The translations under genes and the position numbers were made by a program. This document shows, piece by piece, positions 7,427-14,915 of a DNA stretch of 23,476 bases (position 1 is the first letter of the stretch; each line of letters begins with the position of its first letter). The DNA is from an uncultured Coriobacteriia bacterium (lineage in GTDB: Bacteria > Actinomycetota > Coriobacteriia > Coriobacteriales > QAMH01): contig CABSKV010000015.1 in assembly GCA_902478425.1 (NCBI GenBank), forward strand, positions 1 to 23,476, read 5' to 3'. Under the pieces are notes generated by a model. The model saw nothing but the letters and a program-made list of their open reading frames with translations, was not told the DNA's origin and made no database searches.

Positions 7427-7858
7427 CTATACGTCTACGAAGGCGTATTCGATTTCGTCGTGGAGACGCTGGCGGGTCTCTTCGATGCGGTCCTTCTTGA
7501 GCTCGCACTCCCAGATCACGATGACATGCCAGCCTTCGCTTTCGAGCTGCGCCTTGACGCGCTCGTCACGCGCCTTGTTGCGCGCGAACTTCTGCTCCCA
7601 GAATTCCACGTTGGTCTTGGGCTTGCTCGCGTACTTGCAACCTTCGTGCTGATGCCAATAACACCCGTTAATGAACAAGGCAAGACGCCTGCCCGGATAG
7701 GCGATGTCGGGATGGCCCGCGCACTTCTTCCAGTCGCAGCGATACCCCGGCCAGCCCATCTCGCGCAGCATCTTGCGCACGATGAGCTCGGGCTTCGTGT
7801 TGACGCGCTTGTTCGCGACCATGACGTTATGTACGGCTTCGCTTACCATCCGCCCCAT
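7427..7858 (-). CDS. vsr: Very short patch repair (Vsr-type) endonuclease
   Basis: Vsr proteins nick DNA 5' of the T in T:G mismatches formed by deamination of 5-methylcytosine, starting repair. The 143-residue protein shows the family core: NTKPELIVRKMLREMGW (20-36), GHPDIAYP with the catalytic-position Asp51, FINGCYWHQHEGC (62-74) with the active-site and zinc-binding His/Cys residues, and FWEQKFARNKARD (86-98). ATG 7858 is the chosen start; an in-frame ATG at 7849 is equally possible, with GGGGCGG before it. The long upstream open frame is antisense to polA and not coding. Vsr genes usually sit beside a cytosine methyltransferase; none is visible here. It is divergent from polA by 84 bases. 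Confidence 0.9.
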   Translation of the reverse strand: MGRMVSEAVHNVMVANKRVNTKPELIVRKMLREMGWPGYRCDWKKCAGHPDIAYPGRRLALFINGCYWHQHEGCKYASKPKTNVEFWEQKFARNKARDERVKAQLESEGWHVIVIWECELKKDRIEETRQRLHDEIEYAFVDV

Positions 7859-7942
7859 GATACTGCATGAACCTGCGCTGCAAAGTTCCGAGTTCGCGGT
7901 ACTATGGGAACACCGTTTGACCGTACGCCCGAAAGGCCACCC

Positions 7943-10576
7943 ATGTCTGATCGATTGATTGCCGTCATCGACGGAAACTCGCTTCTGCATCGTGCGTTTC
8001 ATGCCGTTCAATCGCCCATGAACGCGCCCGATGGCACGCCGACCAACGCCGTCTTCGGCTTCATGCAGATGCTCTTGAAGATGATCGAGGACTACCATCC
8101 CGATGCCATCATCTGCGCCTGGGACGTGCATCGTCCCGACTGGCGCATGAAGCTGCTCGAGGCGTACAAGGCGCAGCGCCCGCCCATGGACGAGTCGCTT
8201 GCCGTGCAGTTTCCCATCGTGCGCGGTTTGCTCGAGGCGATGAACATCCCGTGCATCGCGATGGACGGCTACGAGGGCGACGACATTCTGGGCACCATGG
8301 CCGCGCGTGGCGAGGCCAATGGCGACCGCGTCTTTCTCATCACCGGCGACAAGGACGCTTACCAGCTCGCTAGCGATACGACGAGTATCGTGACGACGCG
8401 CAAGGGCATGTCCGACGTGGTCATCTACACGCCCGAGAAGGTCGTCGAGCGCTATGGCATCACGCCGGCACTCGTCCCGGACTTCCTCGGCCTCAAGGGC
8501 GACTCGAGCGATAACATTCCCGGCGTGCCCGGCGTGGGCGAGAAGACGGCCGCCAAGCTGCTCATCGAATGGGGCTCGCTCGACGACGTGCTCGAACATG
8601 CCGACGAGATCAAGGGCAAGATGGGGGAGCGCATTCGCGAGCACGCAGAAGATGCGCGCATCAGCCGTGCGGTTGCCACGATCAGGCGCGATGCGCCCGT
8701 CGAGCTTTCCCTCGATGACGTTCACTTCCCGAGCTTCGCGGCGCAAGAGGTGAGCGAGGCGTTTGGCGCGCTTCACTTCAATCGCCATCTGCGCGCGGTG
8801 CTTGCCCTGCTCGGCGATGATGCATCGACTGCCTCAGCTATGCCCCAGCCCAAGGTCAAGCTCAGCTACCACATGGCCCAAAACGCCGAGAGCTTCGTGA
8901 AGGCGGCGGTGCAGGCAGGTCGCAGGGTCGCCGTCGCGCTCGACGAGCCAGCCGAGCAATCGCTCTTCGCACAGGAACCCATGGTCGTCTTCTCCGACGG
9001 GGCAGGGCTTGCCGAGGCAACGCTCGACGTGGCAGCGCCCCTCATCGGGCACATTCTGGCCGAAGGCACCCTTGTGGGCATCGATATCAAGCGCTTGCTG
9101 CGCAAGGTGTTCACGCCGGGTCATCCCGCGCACGAGCTCGACACCATCTTTACCGCCCAGCTTTTCGATTGCAGCCTCGCGGCGTACCTGCTCGACTCGA
9201 ACGGCAGTTACCTGACGAGCGAGCTTGCCGAGAAGTACCTCGATCTCATCAAACCGATAGGGCAGAATGCGCCGAGCGACGGGCAATTCGAGGCTGCCGT
9301 TGCCGAAAGCTTGGTCGACATACTCACGACCAAGCTCAAGGAAGACGATTCCTGGAACCTCTACTGCGATATCGAGCTGCGGCTTATGCCCGTACTGCTC
9401 TCGATGGAGCGCTTTGGCGTTGCGATTGACACGGGAGTGCTCAAGGACATCTCGACGGAGATTTCCGGGCATATCGAGGAGCTGCGCGCGCAGATCATCG
9501 AGCTGGCGGGGGAGGAGTTCAACATCGATTCTCCCAAGCAGCTCGGGCACATCCTCTTCGAAGTGCTCGGCCTGGACACGAAGAAGTCGAAGAAGAACCG
9601 CAACGGCTGGTCGACCAACGCCGCCGTGCTCGAGAAGCTGCGCGAGGATCATCCGCTGCCGGATAAGGTCATCGAGTATCGCGAGCTCACCAAGCTGCGC
9701 TCGACCTACCTCGACACGTTGCCGACGCTAGTTGACCGCGAGGATGGGCGCATCCACACGAGCTTCAACCAGACGGTCACGACGACGGGCAGGCTTTCGT
9801 CGTCGGATCCCAACTTGCAGAACATTCCCGTGCGCACCGAGCTCGGCCGCCGCATACGCGAGGCCTTCGTCGCGCCAGAAGGTGGCGTGTTCCTCTCGGC
9901 CGACTACTCGCAGATCGAGCTCAGGTTGCTCGCGCACCTCTCGGGCGATGAGGGGCTTATCGATGCGTTCTTGAGTGGCGAGGACTTCCATGCCCACACG
10001 GCCTCCGACGTCTTCGGCGTCTCGGTTGACAAGGTGACGCCCGAGATGCGCAGCCGCGCCAAGGCGGTCAACTTCGGCATCGTCTATGGCCAGCAGGCGT
10101 TTGGCTTGGGCCAGACCTTGCAAATCCCGATGGCCGAGGCGCAGGAGATGATCGATCGCTACTACACGGCGTATCCGAAGGTGCGCCAGTACCTCGACGA
10201 TGTGGTGGCCCAGGCGCATAAGGACGGCTATGCGACGACCATGTTCGGACGCAAGCGTCACATCCCCGAGCTACGCAGTTCGAACGTGAACCTTCGCCAT
10301 TTTGGCGAGCGCACGGCGATGAATCATCCCATGCAGGGCTCGGCAGCCGACATCATCAAGCTCGCGATGATTCAGGTCAACAAGCGGCGCCGCGAGGAGG
10401 GCCTGCATGCGCACATGGTCTTGCAAGTGCACGACGAACTCGATTTCGAGTGCCCACTCGAGGAAGCCGATACGCTAGCCGCGCTCGTCGCCGATGTGAT
10501 GGATAACGTGGTCGAGCTCAAGGTGCCGCTCATTGCCGATGTGCAGACCGGTCCCAACTGGGCCATCGCGCATTAA
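7943..10576 (+). CDS. polA: DNA polymerase I
   Basis: PolA fills gaps and removes RNA primers in replication and repair. The 877-residue protein has an N-terminal 5'-3' exonuclease/flap domain (about 1-290, with AVIDGNSLLHRAF, YEGDD and GDSSDNIPGVPGVGEKTA near 187), a middle 3'-5' exonuclease fold, and a C-terminal polymerase domain. Polymerase motifs are DPNLQNIP, SADYSQIELRLLAHL (about 652), RSRAKAVNFGIVYGQ (about 703) and VLQVHDELDFE (about 826). The middle domain has lost its metal-binding acids: the first exonuclease motif reads VALDEPAEQ and the second GIDIKRLL, so proofreading is probably absent, as in many Gram-positive PolA proteins. ATG 7943 has GAAAGG upstream; the frame remains open to 7904. 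The stop overlaps that of the next, convergent gene. Confidence 0.97.
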   Translation: MSDRLIAVIDGNSLLHRAFHAVQSPMNAPDGTPTNAVFGFMQMLLKMIEDYHPDAIICAWDVHRPDWRMKLLEAYKAQRPPMDESLAVQFPIVRGLLEAMNIPCIAMDGYEGDDILGTMAARGEANGDRVFLITGDKDAYQLASDTTSIVTTRKGMSDVVIYTPEKVVERYGITPALVPDFLGLKGDSSDNIPGVPGVGEKTAAKLLIEWGSLDDVLEHADEIKGKMGERIREHAEDARISRAVATIRRDAPVELSLDDVHFPSFAAQEVSEAFGALHFNRHLRAVLALLGDDASTASAMPQPKVKLSYHMAQNAESFVKAAVQAGRRVAVALDEPAEQSLFAQEPMVVFSDGAGLAEATLDVAAPLIGHILAEGTLVGIDIKRLLRKVFTPGHPAHELDTIFTAQLFDCSLAAYLLDSNGSYLTSELAEKYLDLIKPIGQNAPSDGQFEAAVAESLVDILTTKLKEDDSWNLYCDIELRLMPVLLSMERFGVAIDTGVLKDISTEISGHIEELRAQIIELAGEEFNIDSPKQLGHILFEVLGLDTKKSKKNRNGWSTNAAVLEKLREDHPLPDKVIEYRELTKLRSTYLDTLPTLVDREDGRIHTSFNQTVTTTGRLSSSDPNLQNIPVRTELGRRIREAFVAPEGGVFLSADYSQIELRLLAHLSGDEGLIDAFLSGEDFHAHTASDVFGVSVDKVTPEMRSRAKAVNFGIVYGQQAFGLGQTLQIPMAEAQEMIDRYYTAYPKVRQYLDDVVAQAHKDGYATTMFGRKRHIPELRSSNVNLRHFGERTAMNHPMQGSAADIIKLAMIQVNKRRREEGLHAHMVLQVHDELDFECPLEEADTLAALVADVMDNVVELKVPLIADVQTGPNWAIAH

Positions 10577-12036
10577 CGCGTGCGCAGGCGCAGCCACTGG
10601 GCGGCGCTCGGGCTTTCCTCGGCAATCGTCAGCAGGTTGTGCGCGGTGATGTAGCCGGCGCTACCCTGCGGCAGCTCGCCTCGCCATCCCTTGTTGTGAT
10701 ACCAGCTGCGTGCGTTGAAGTACGCCTGCAGTCCGGGGTTCCTGAAGCTGTAGCCCATGCGTGCATACGGCTCGTTGCGCGCGATGCACAGCTCGGCATC
10801 GTTGAGGCCGAGCGCGCGCAGTTCGGCGACGCTGTAGGCCTTCTCGCTCGAGTTGGGGATGACGTAGCCGTCGTGCAGGGTGACCGAGCCCGTGAGCGTG
10901 CGTCCGCTGGCCGAGACCATGGAGACGTTGACTGCTCCGTTGCTGACACCGGGGCCGTTGAGGTTGCCACCGCTCGAGCTACCGCCACCAGTGCTGCCAC
11001 CACTCGTGGAACCGCCGGCATTGCCGCTGGTGGAACCGCCAGAGCCCGCGTTGCCCGATGTCGAGCCGCCAGAGTTGCCGCCACCCGAGACCGCTCCGCT
11101 CGAGCCCGTGCCCGATCCGGTCGCGCCGCTTGTCGCCGCGTCGCCCGTCGTGTCGGTGCCCGGCGTCGTGGCGTCGGGTGAGGTCGTCGAGGAAGGCGAG
11201 CCCGGCGTCGTGGCCGTGTCGCTCGCTTCCTTCCACTTGGCGTACAGCTTCAGGTCCTGCGTGATGTCGACGGGGAAGCTGACCTCGTCGTTGTAGTTGG
11301 CATCGTAGTACCAGCCATCAAAGACATAGCCGGGGCGCGTGGGGTTGGCGGGGCGCTCGAGCTTGCCATTGTCGAGTATGTACTGGTTGCCGATGACGGT
11401 ACCGCCGTCGGTGTCGAAGCTCACCGTCTTCGTGTTGTTTGCCGGATTCGAGAAGAAGATGCCGAATGCCACGATGCAGCAGACGACGAGAACGGCGACG
11501 ATGATCGCGATGAAGCGCCTTTTGTCGCCGCGACCGTTGCTCGCAGTTGCCGCGGCGTCATAGCGCGCATTGCGGCGCGGACGGGGAGTTGGGCTTGCAG
11601 AAGCGCCAGCACCTGCTGCGCTCGGCGTGGCAAGATCGTCGATGAGAATCGGTGCGGTGTCGCCCGGCGAGGGCTTGCTCGCAGCGCCGGCTCTGACGGC
11701 GGCTGTCGAGGCGCGCCCCTCGACGGGAATCTTGCCCGTGCTGCCGGTTCTGCGACGCGGCGTGGGGCCCTTATTCGACGAAGCGCTGGCTCCTGCTACG
11801 CCAGCAGCGCCATCTTGTGCCGAGCTGCCCGGCTCGCGCTTGGGCACGCGCACTTCCCACGGACGCTCGATTGGCGTCGTCTCCTCATGGCTCATGTCGG
11901 ATGGGAGCTTGATGACCTTGCGATTCGGGTTCTGCTTTTCCTGCTTGCCGGTAACGGGCATCTCCATCGGAGAGCCGCACTCCGAGCAGAACTTGGCACC
12001 GTGGATATTACTGAAACCGCATTTGGCGCAACGCAT
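10573..12036 (-). CDS. Zinc-ribbon, single-pass membrane protein with InlB-type repeat and YARHG domain
   Basis: The 487-residue protein has several parts. A zinc ribbon opens it (Cys3-x2-Cys6 and Cys17-x2-Cys20). A long basic, Ala/Ser/Pro-rich segment leads to a single membrane helix (about 174-195, RRFIAIIVAVLVVCCIVAFG). An InlB/Listeria-Bacteroides type repeat follows (about 204-268, VSFDTDGGTV, RPGYVFDGWYYD, DLKLYAKW). A Thr/Ser/Gly-rich linker (271-360) contains near-repeats of GGSTSGNAG. The C-terminus (about 405-475) matches a YARHG domain (IARNEPYARMGYSFRNPGLQ then AYFNARSWY). The order implies zinc ribbon inside and the other domains outside. The role is unknown; wall interaction or envelope sensing is a guess. 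GGGGAGC precedes the ATG. Confidence 0.85.
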   Translation of the reverse strand: MRCAKCGFSNIHGAKFCSECGSPMEMPVTGKQEKQNPNRKVIKLPSDMSHEETTPIERPWEVRVPKREPGSSAQDGAAGVAGASASSNKGPTPRRRTGSTGKIPVEGRASTAAVRAGAASKPSPGDTAPILIDDLATPSAAGAGASASPTPRPRRNARYDAAATASNGRGDKRRFIAIIVAVLVVCCIVAFGIFFSNPANNTKTVSFDTDGGTVIGNQYILDNGKLERPANPTRPGYVFDGWYYDANYNDEVSFPVDITQDLKLYAKWKEASDTATTPGSPSSTTSPDATTPGTDTTGDAATSGATGSGTGSSGAVSGGGNSGGSTSGNAGSGGSTSGNAGGSTSGGSTGGGSSSGGNLNGPGVSNGAVNVSMVSASGRTLTGSVTLHDGYVIPNSSEKAYSVAELRALGLNDAELCIARNEPYARMGYSFRNPGLQAYFNARSWYHNKGWRGELPQGSAGYITAHNLLTIAEESPSAAQWLRLRTR

Positions 12037-12203
12037 TTTTGCTCCCCGTGTAATCGTTTAAACTGCGAGTAGAGTAGCATGTTCGTACATATACTTGAAC
12101 CCAGCTATTTTCCCTCAATTGCATATGGCATTTCAACCGACACTTTCCGCTTTCCCGAAAACGCATAAACCAAGGTTCGAACCAGATATTCGTTAGAAAC
12201 TTA

Positions 12204-12234
12204 TTGATAGATGCAAGACGTTATGAGGTACAAT
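12204..12234 (+). promoter_or_regulatory. Probable rpsA promoter
   Basis: TTGATA (12204-12209) and TACAAT (12229-12234) are close to the -35 and -10 consensus, with a long spacer of 19 bases. An AT-rich stretch lies upstream, as is common at ribosomal protein promoters. Transcription would start near 12241, giving a leader of roughly 97 bases. Confidence 0.55.
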
Positions 12235-12244
12235 ATAGCGTTGC

Positions 12245-12262
12245 GTGCGGAATAGGCCGCAC
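12245..12262 (+). other. Leader hairpin near the 5' end of rpsA mRNA
   Basis: GTGCGG and CCGCAC form a perfect six-pair stem with a six-base loop, just past the predicted transcription start. It may protect the 5' end or belong to a larger regulatory leader together with the stem at 12315-12335. Confidence 0.45.
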
Positions 12263-12314
12263 CATGATGTTTCTGTTGGCCCCGAGTAAAAAGCGTTCAC
12301 CACGACTTATTCGC

Positions 12315-12335
12315 GGGCCCCGAAGAAAGGGGTCC
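12315..12335 (+). promoter_or_regulatory. Hairpin covering the rpsA ribosome binding site
   Basis: GGGCCCC (12315-12321) pairs with GGGGTCC (12329-12335) through seven pairs, one of them G-U, around the loop GAAGAAA. The 3' arm contains the GGGG end of the ribosome site AAAGGGG and finishes two bases before the TTG start. In the folded state the site would be partly hidden. Confidence 0.55.
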
Positions 12336-12337
12336 TC

Positions 12338-13555
12338 TTGAGCGTAATCAAGAATCCTACCGTCATCGATGCAACCGAGATCTCCGACGAGGAGATGAAT
12401 GCCCTTATCGATGGCACCATCAATCCGTTTGAAGAAGGCGACCTGGTCACCGGTACCATCGTCAAGCTCGACCGCGATGAGGTCCTGCTCGACATCGGCT
12501 TCAAGTCCGAGGGCGTCATCCCCGTGCGCGAGCTCTCCATCCGTCGCGATGTCGACCCGTCCGAGGTCGTCAACCTGGGCGACCAAATCGAGGCTCTCGT
12601 GCTCCAGAAGGAGGACAAGGACGGCCGTCTCATCCTCTCCAAGAAGCGTGCCGAGTACGAGCGCGCCTGGATCAGCGTCGAGGAGAAGTTCAACAACGGC
12701 GAGAACGTCGAGGGCGAGGTCATCGAGGTCGTCAAGGGCGGTCTCATTCTCGACATCGGCCTGCGCGGCTTTCTGCCGGCATCGCTGGTCGACCTGCGTC
12801 GCGTGAAGGATCTCTCCACCTACATCCACTCCACCCTCGAGGCTCGTGTCATCGAGATGGATCGCAACCGCAACAACGTCGTGCTCTCCCGCCGCGTCGT
12901 CCTCGAAGAGGGCCGCAAGGCCGAGCGCGCAGAGGTCCTGGCCAAGCTCGCCAAGGGCATGCACCTCAAGGGCGTCGTCTCCAGCATCGTCGACTTCGGT
13001 GCGTTCGTTGACCTGGGTGGCATCGACGGTCTGGTCCACATCTCCGAGCTCTCCTGGAGCCATGTCAACCATCCCTCCGAGGTCGTCAAGGTCGGCCAGG
13101 AGGTCGAGGTCGAGGTTCTCGATGTCGACATGAGCCGCGAGCGCATCTCGCTCGGCCTCAAGCAGACCACCGAGGATCCGTGGCGCACGCTCGTCAAGAA
13201 CTACCCCGTCGGCTCCATCGTCGAGGGTACGGTCACCAAGCTCGTTCCGTTCGGCGCGTTCGTCGAGCTGGGCGATGGCATCGAGGGCCTGGTGCACATC
13301 TCCGAGATGGCATCCCGCCACGTCGACGTCCCGAGCCAGGTCTCCAATGTCGGCGATCCCGTCCAGGTCAAGGTCATGGACATCGACATGGACCGTCGCC
13401 GCATCTCGCTGTCGATGAAGGCCGCTGCCGAGACGCTTGGCGTCGAGATCGAGGTTGCCGAGCTCGAGAAGCCCGAGACCGACGAAGAGCCTGCTGGCGA
13501 TGTCGAAGAGGTCGTGGCCGAGGAAGTCGTGACCGAAGAGCCCACGGAAGAGTAG
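12338..13555 (+). CDS. rpsA: 30S ribosomal protein S1
   Basis: S1 binds mRNA at the small ribosomal subunit and helps start translation. The 405-residue protein has four S1 (OB-fold) domains at about 33-103, 121-187, 207-276 and 292-361, and an acidic Glu-rich tail (about 370-405). Domains 3 and 4 are the most canonical (VVSSIVDFGAFVDLG, GLVHISELSW; VTKLVPFGAFVELG, GLVHISEM). Four domains rather than six fit the actinobacterial form. The start is TTG at 12338 with AAAGGGG five bases upstream; a hairpin overlaps this site. The gene heads a compact run, with mnmA 12 bases after its stop and no terminator between them. Confidence 0.95.
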   Translation: MSVIKNPTVIDATEISDEEMNALIDGTINPFEEGDLVTGTIVKLDRDEVLLDIGFKSEGVIPVRELSIRRDVDPSEVVNLGDQIEALVLQKEDKDGRLILSKKRAEYERAWISVEEKFNNGENVEGEVIEVVKGGLILDIGLRGFLPASLVDLRRVKDLSTYIHSTLEARVIEMDRNRNNVVLSRRVVLEEGRKAERAEVLAKLAKGMHLKGVVSSIVDFGAFVDLGGIDGLVHISELSWSHVNHPSEVVKVGQEVEVEVLDVDMSRERISLGLKQTTEDPWRTLVKNYPVGSIVEGTVTKLVPFGAFVELGDGIEGLVHISEMASRHVDVPSQVSNVGDPVQVKVMDIDMDRRRISLSMKAAAETLGVEIEVAELEKPETDEEPAGDVEEVVAEEVVTEEPTEE

Positions 13556-13567
13556 AAAAGGCAAAGC

Positions 13568-14677
13568 TTGTCTAAGATTCTTCTTGGCATGAGTGGTGGC
13601 ATAGATTCGTCTGTTGCCGCCTGGATTTTGAAGCGTGACGCTCACGAGGTGGTGGGCGTCACGCTTCGCTTTCACGACAGTCCGCAGCGGGCTGCCGCAA
13701 TCGAGCGCGCGCAGAGCTGTGCGGCGATGCTCGGTATCGAGCATATGGTCGTTGACATGCGCGAGCAGTTCGCACACGCGGTCAAGGAGGAAGCGTCGCG
13801 CCAGTTCGCGCAAGGCCTCTTTCCCAATCCCTGTACCATCTGCACGCGCGAGCTCAAGATGGACGCGCTCTTCGAGCAGGCAGACGCGCTTGGCTGCGAG
13901 CAAGTCGCAACGGGCCATTACGCGCGCATCACGAACGACACGGCGGGCTTCCAGCTGCTGCCCTATCAGCTGCGCAAGCCCCTCGACAAGTCCAAGGACC
14001 AGACCTTCCTGCTCTACACGCTTTCCCAGGAGCAGCTTGCACGACTCGTCTTCCCACTCGAAGACCTGCACAAGGGCGTCGTGCGCCGCATGGCGATGCG
14101 CGCTGGTCTCATGCGCATCGCGCCGGTCAACGATGGGCAGGGTGAGCCGTGCTTTTACGATGACGAGGGCTTTGTCGCGTGGCTCGAAGGCGAAGGTGGC
14201 CTACAGCGCGATACGGGCGACATCGTCTATCTGGGTGATAACTCCGTCGTCGATAGCTACGAGGGCCAGTATCGCTTTGCACCAGACGAGAGTCTGGGCC
14301 ACTATACCGTCGCGCACGAAGTGACGGGCGAGGAAGGCGACGCAGCTCCGGCTCCCGTCATGGAAGACGAGGAGCTCTTCGCGGTCTACAAGGACGTGTC
14401 GGCGCATCGCGTGTATGCCGCGACGCGTGCTGTCGCGGGTGCCGAGATGTGCCTGCTGCGCGACGTGCATTGGACGTCCATCGAGCCTCCCGAGTCCAAG
14501 CGTTCCTGTCGTGCGCGCATCGCGTATGATCGCAAGCCCCTGCCCGCGCAGGTCATCTGCAAGGAGGAGGGCGTCATCGTCGCCTTCAGCGAGCGCGTGG
14601 GTGGCATTCGCGCTGGCCAGCCCATCGTCTTGTATTCGGATGACCTCGTCTTGGGTGGCGGCATCGTCGCTGGCTAG
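13568..14677 (+). CDS. mnmA: tRNA 2-thiouridine synthase MnmA, diverged form
   Basis: MnmA uses ATP and a sulfur donor to thiolate U34 of certain tRNAs. The 369-residue protein has the PP-loop LGMSGGIDSSVAA (6-18), the cysteine region NPCTICTRELKMDALF (87-102) with Cys92 where the family has its first catalytic Cys, ATGHYAR (114-120), KDQTFLLYTLSQEQLARLVFP (143-163) and a second Cys195 in GEPCFYDDEG. The C-terminal LVLGGGI is typical. Odd points: the highly conserved GQRKGLG block of the central domain is replaced by HYTVAHEVTGEEGDAAPAP (245-263), and the first site has two cysteines (89, 92). The start is TTG after AAAAGG. It follows rpsA by 12 bases. A second, canonical MnmA elsewhere cannot be excluded. 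Confidence 0.85.
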   Translation: MSKILLGMSGGIDSSVAAWILKRDAHEVVGVTLRFHDSPQRAAAIERAQSCAAMLGIEHMVVDMREQFAHAVKEEASRQFAQGLFPNPCTICTRELKMDALFEQADALGCEQVATGHYARITNDTAGFQLLPYQLRKPLDKSKDQTFLLYTLSQEQLARLVFPLEDLHKGVVRRMAMRAGLMRIAPVNDGQGEPCFYDDEGFVAWLEGEGGLQRDTGDIVYLGDNSVVDSYEGQYRFAPDESLGHYTVAHEVTGEEGDAAPAPVMEDEELFAVYKDVSAHRVYAATRAVAGAEMCLLRDVHWTSIEPPESKRSCRARIAYDRKPLPAQVICKEEGVIVAFSERVGGIRAGQPIVLYSDDLVLGGGIVAG

Positions 14678-14701
14678 AAGCATGCGAGAATCGAGTCGCT
14701 C

Positions 14702-14908
14702 ATGGTAGACCTGGAGCATATGTCGGCAGCGGGACGCGCGGCGGCCGAACGCGCCGCACGACGTCAGAAGCAGGCCGAAGACGCTGCCATACGTGCTGGC
14801 TTGCGTGCGGAAAACGAGGATGATGACGGGTACGATCCGTATTCCGATTACATGGACATGCTCGCGCGCAGTTCGCACGAAGAGCCCGAAGCCGATCCGT
14901 GGAGGTAG
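14702..14908 (+). CDS. Small acidic/basic hypothetical protein, 68 residues
   Basis: I do not recognise this small open frame. It codes for a helix-prone Ala/Arg/Glu-rich first half (AAGRAAAERAARRQKQAEDA) and an acidic Asp/Glu/Tyr-rich second half, with no membrane segment or signal. It sits 24 bases after mnmA and ends seven bases before coaE, filling the operon gap exactly, and its stop overlaps the coaE ribosome site region. Its own ribosome site is weak; ATG 14720 is an alternative start but GGAG lies too close to it. The composition fits the codon use of its neighbours, so it is probably expressed, but this needs homologues. Confidence 0.5.
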   Translation: MVDLEHMSAAGRAAAERAARRQKQAEDAAIRAGLRAENEDDDGYDPYSDYMDMLARSSHEEPEADPWR

Positions 14909-14915
14909 GAGCGTC

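Larger units (their letters stand above)
12037..12337. promoter_or_regulatory. AT-rich divergent intergenic region and rpsA leader
   Basis: These 301 bases between divergent genes carry no credible coding region. Bases 12060-12235 are much richer in A and T than their surroundings. They hold a perfect 10-base palindrome (GGTTCGAACC, 12174-12183) and the probable rpsA promoter. On the minus strand TTCAAG and TACTCT, 17 bases apart, are a weak candidate promoter for the zinc-ribbon gene. From about 12241 the sequence turns GC-rich and forms a structured leader for rpsA. Confidence 0.6.

Noticed and set aside
7427..8788. A 453-codon minus-strand frame reaching into polA
   Set aside because: Only the final 143 codons (vsr) show family motifs; the remainder is antisense to the polA exonuclease domain.
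9728..10261. A 177-codon minus-strand frame within polA
   Set aside because: It lies opposite the conserved polymerase motifs and has no independent support.
10880..11296. A proline- and valine-rich plus-strand frame opposite the Gly/Ser linker
   Set aside because: Its composition is simply the complement of the repetitive Gly/Ser/Thr coding of the zinc-ribbon/YARHG gene; no start signal was seen.
12174..12183. GGTTCGAACC resembling the T-arm of a tRNA
   Set aside because: No acceptor, D or anticodon stems can be drawn around it, and the flanks are AT-rich. It is listed only as a palindrome.
12221..14071. A 616-codon minus-strand frame opposite rpsA and mnmA
   Set aside because: It is a mirror of the strongly biased codon use of rpsA, with Leu/Asp/Val-rich low-complexity translation and no family motif.
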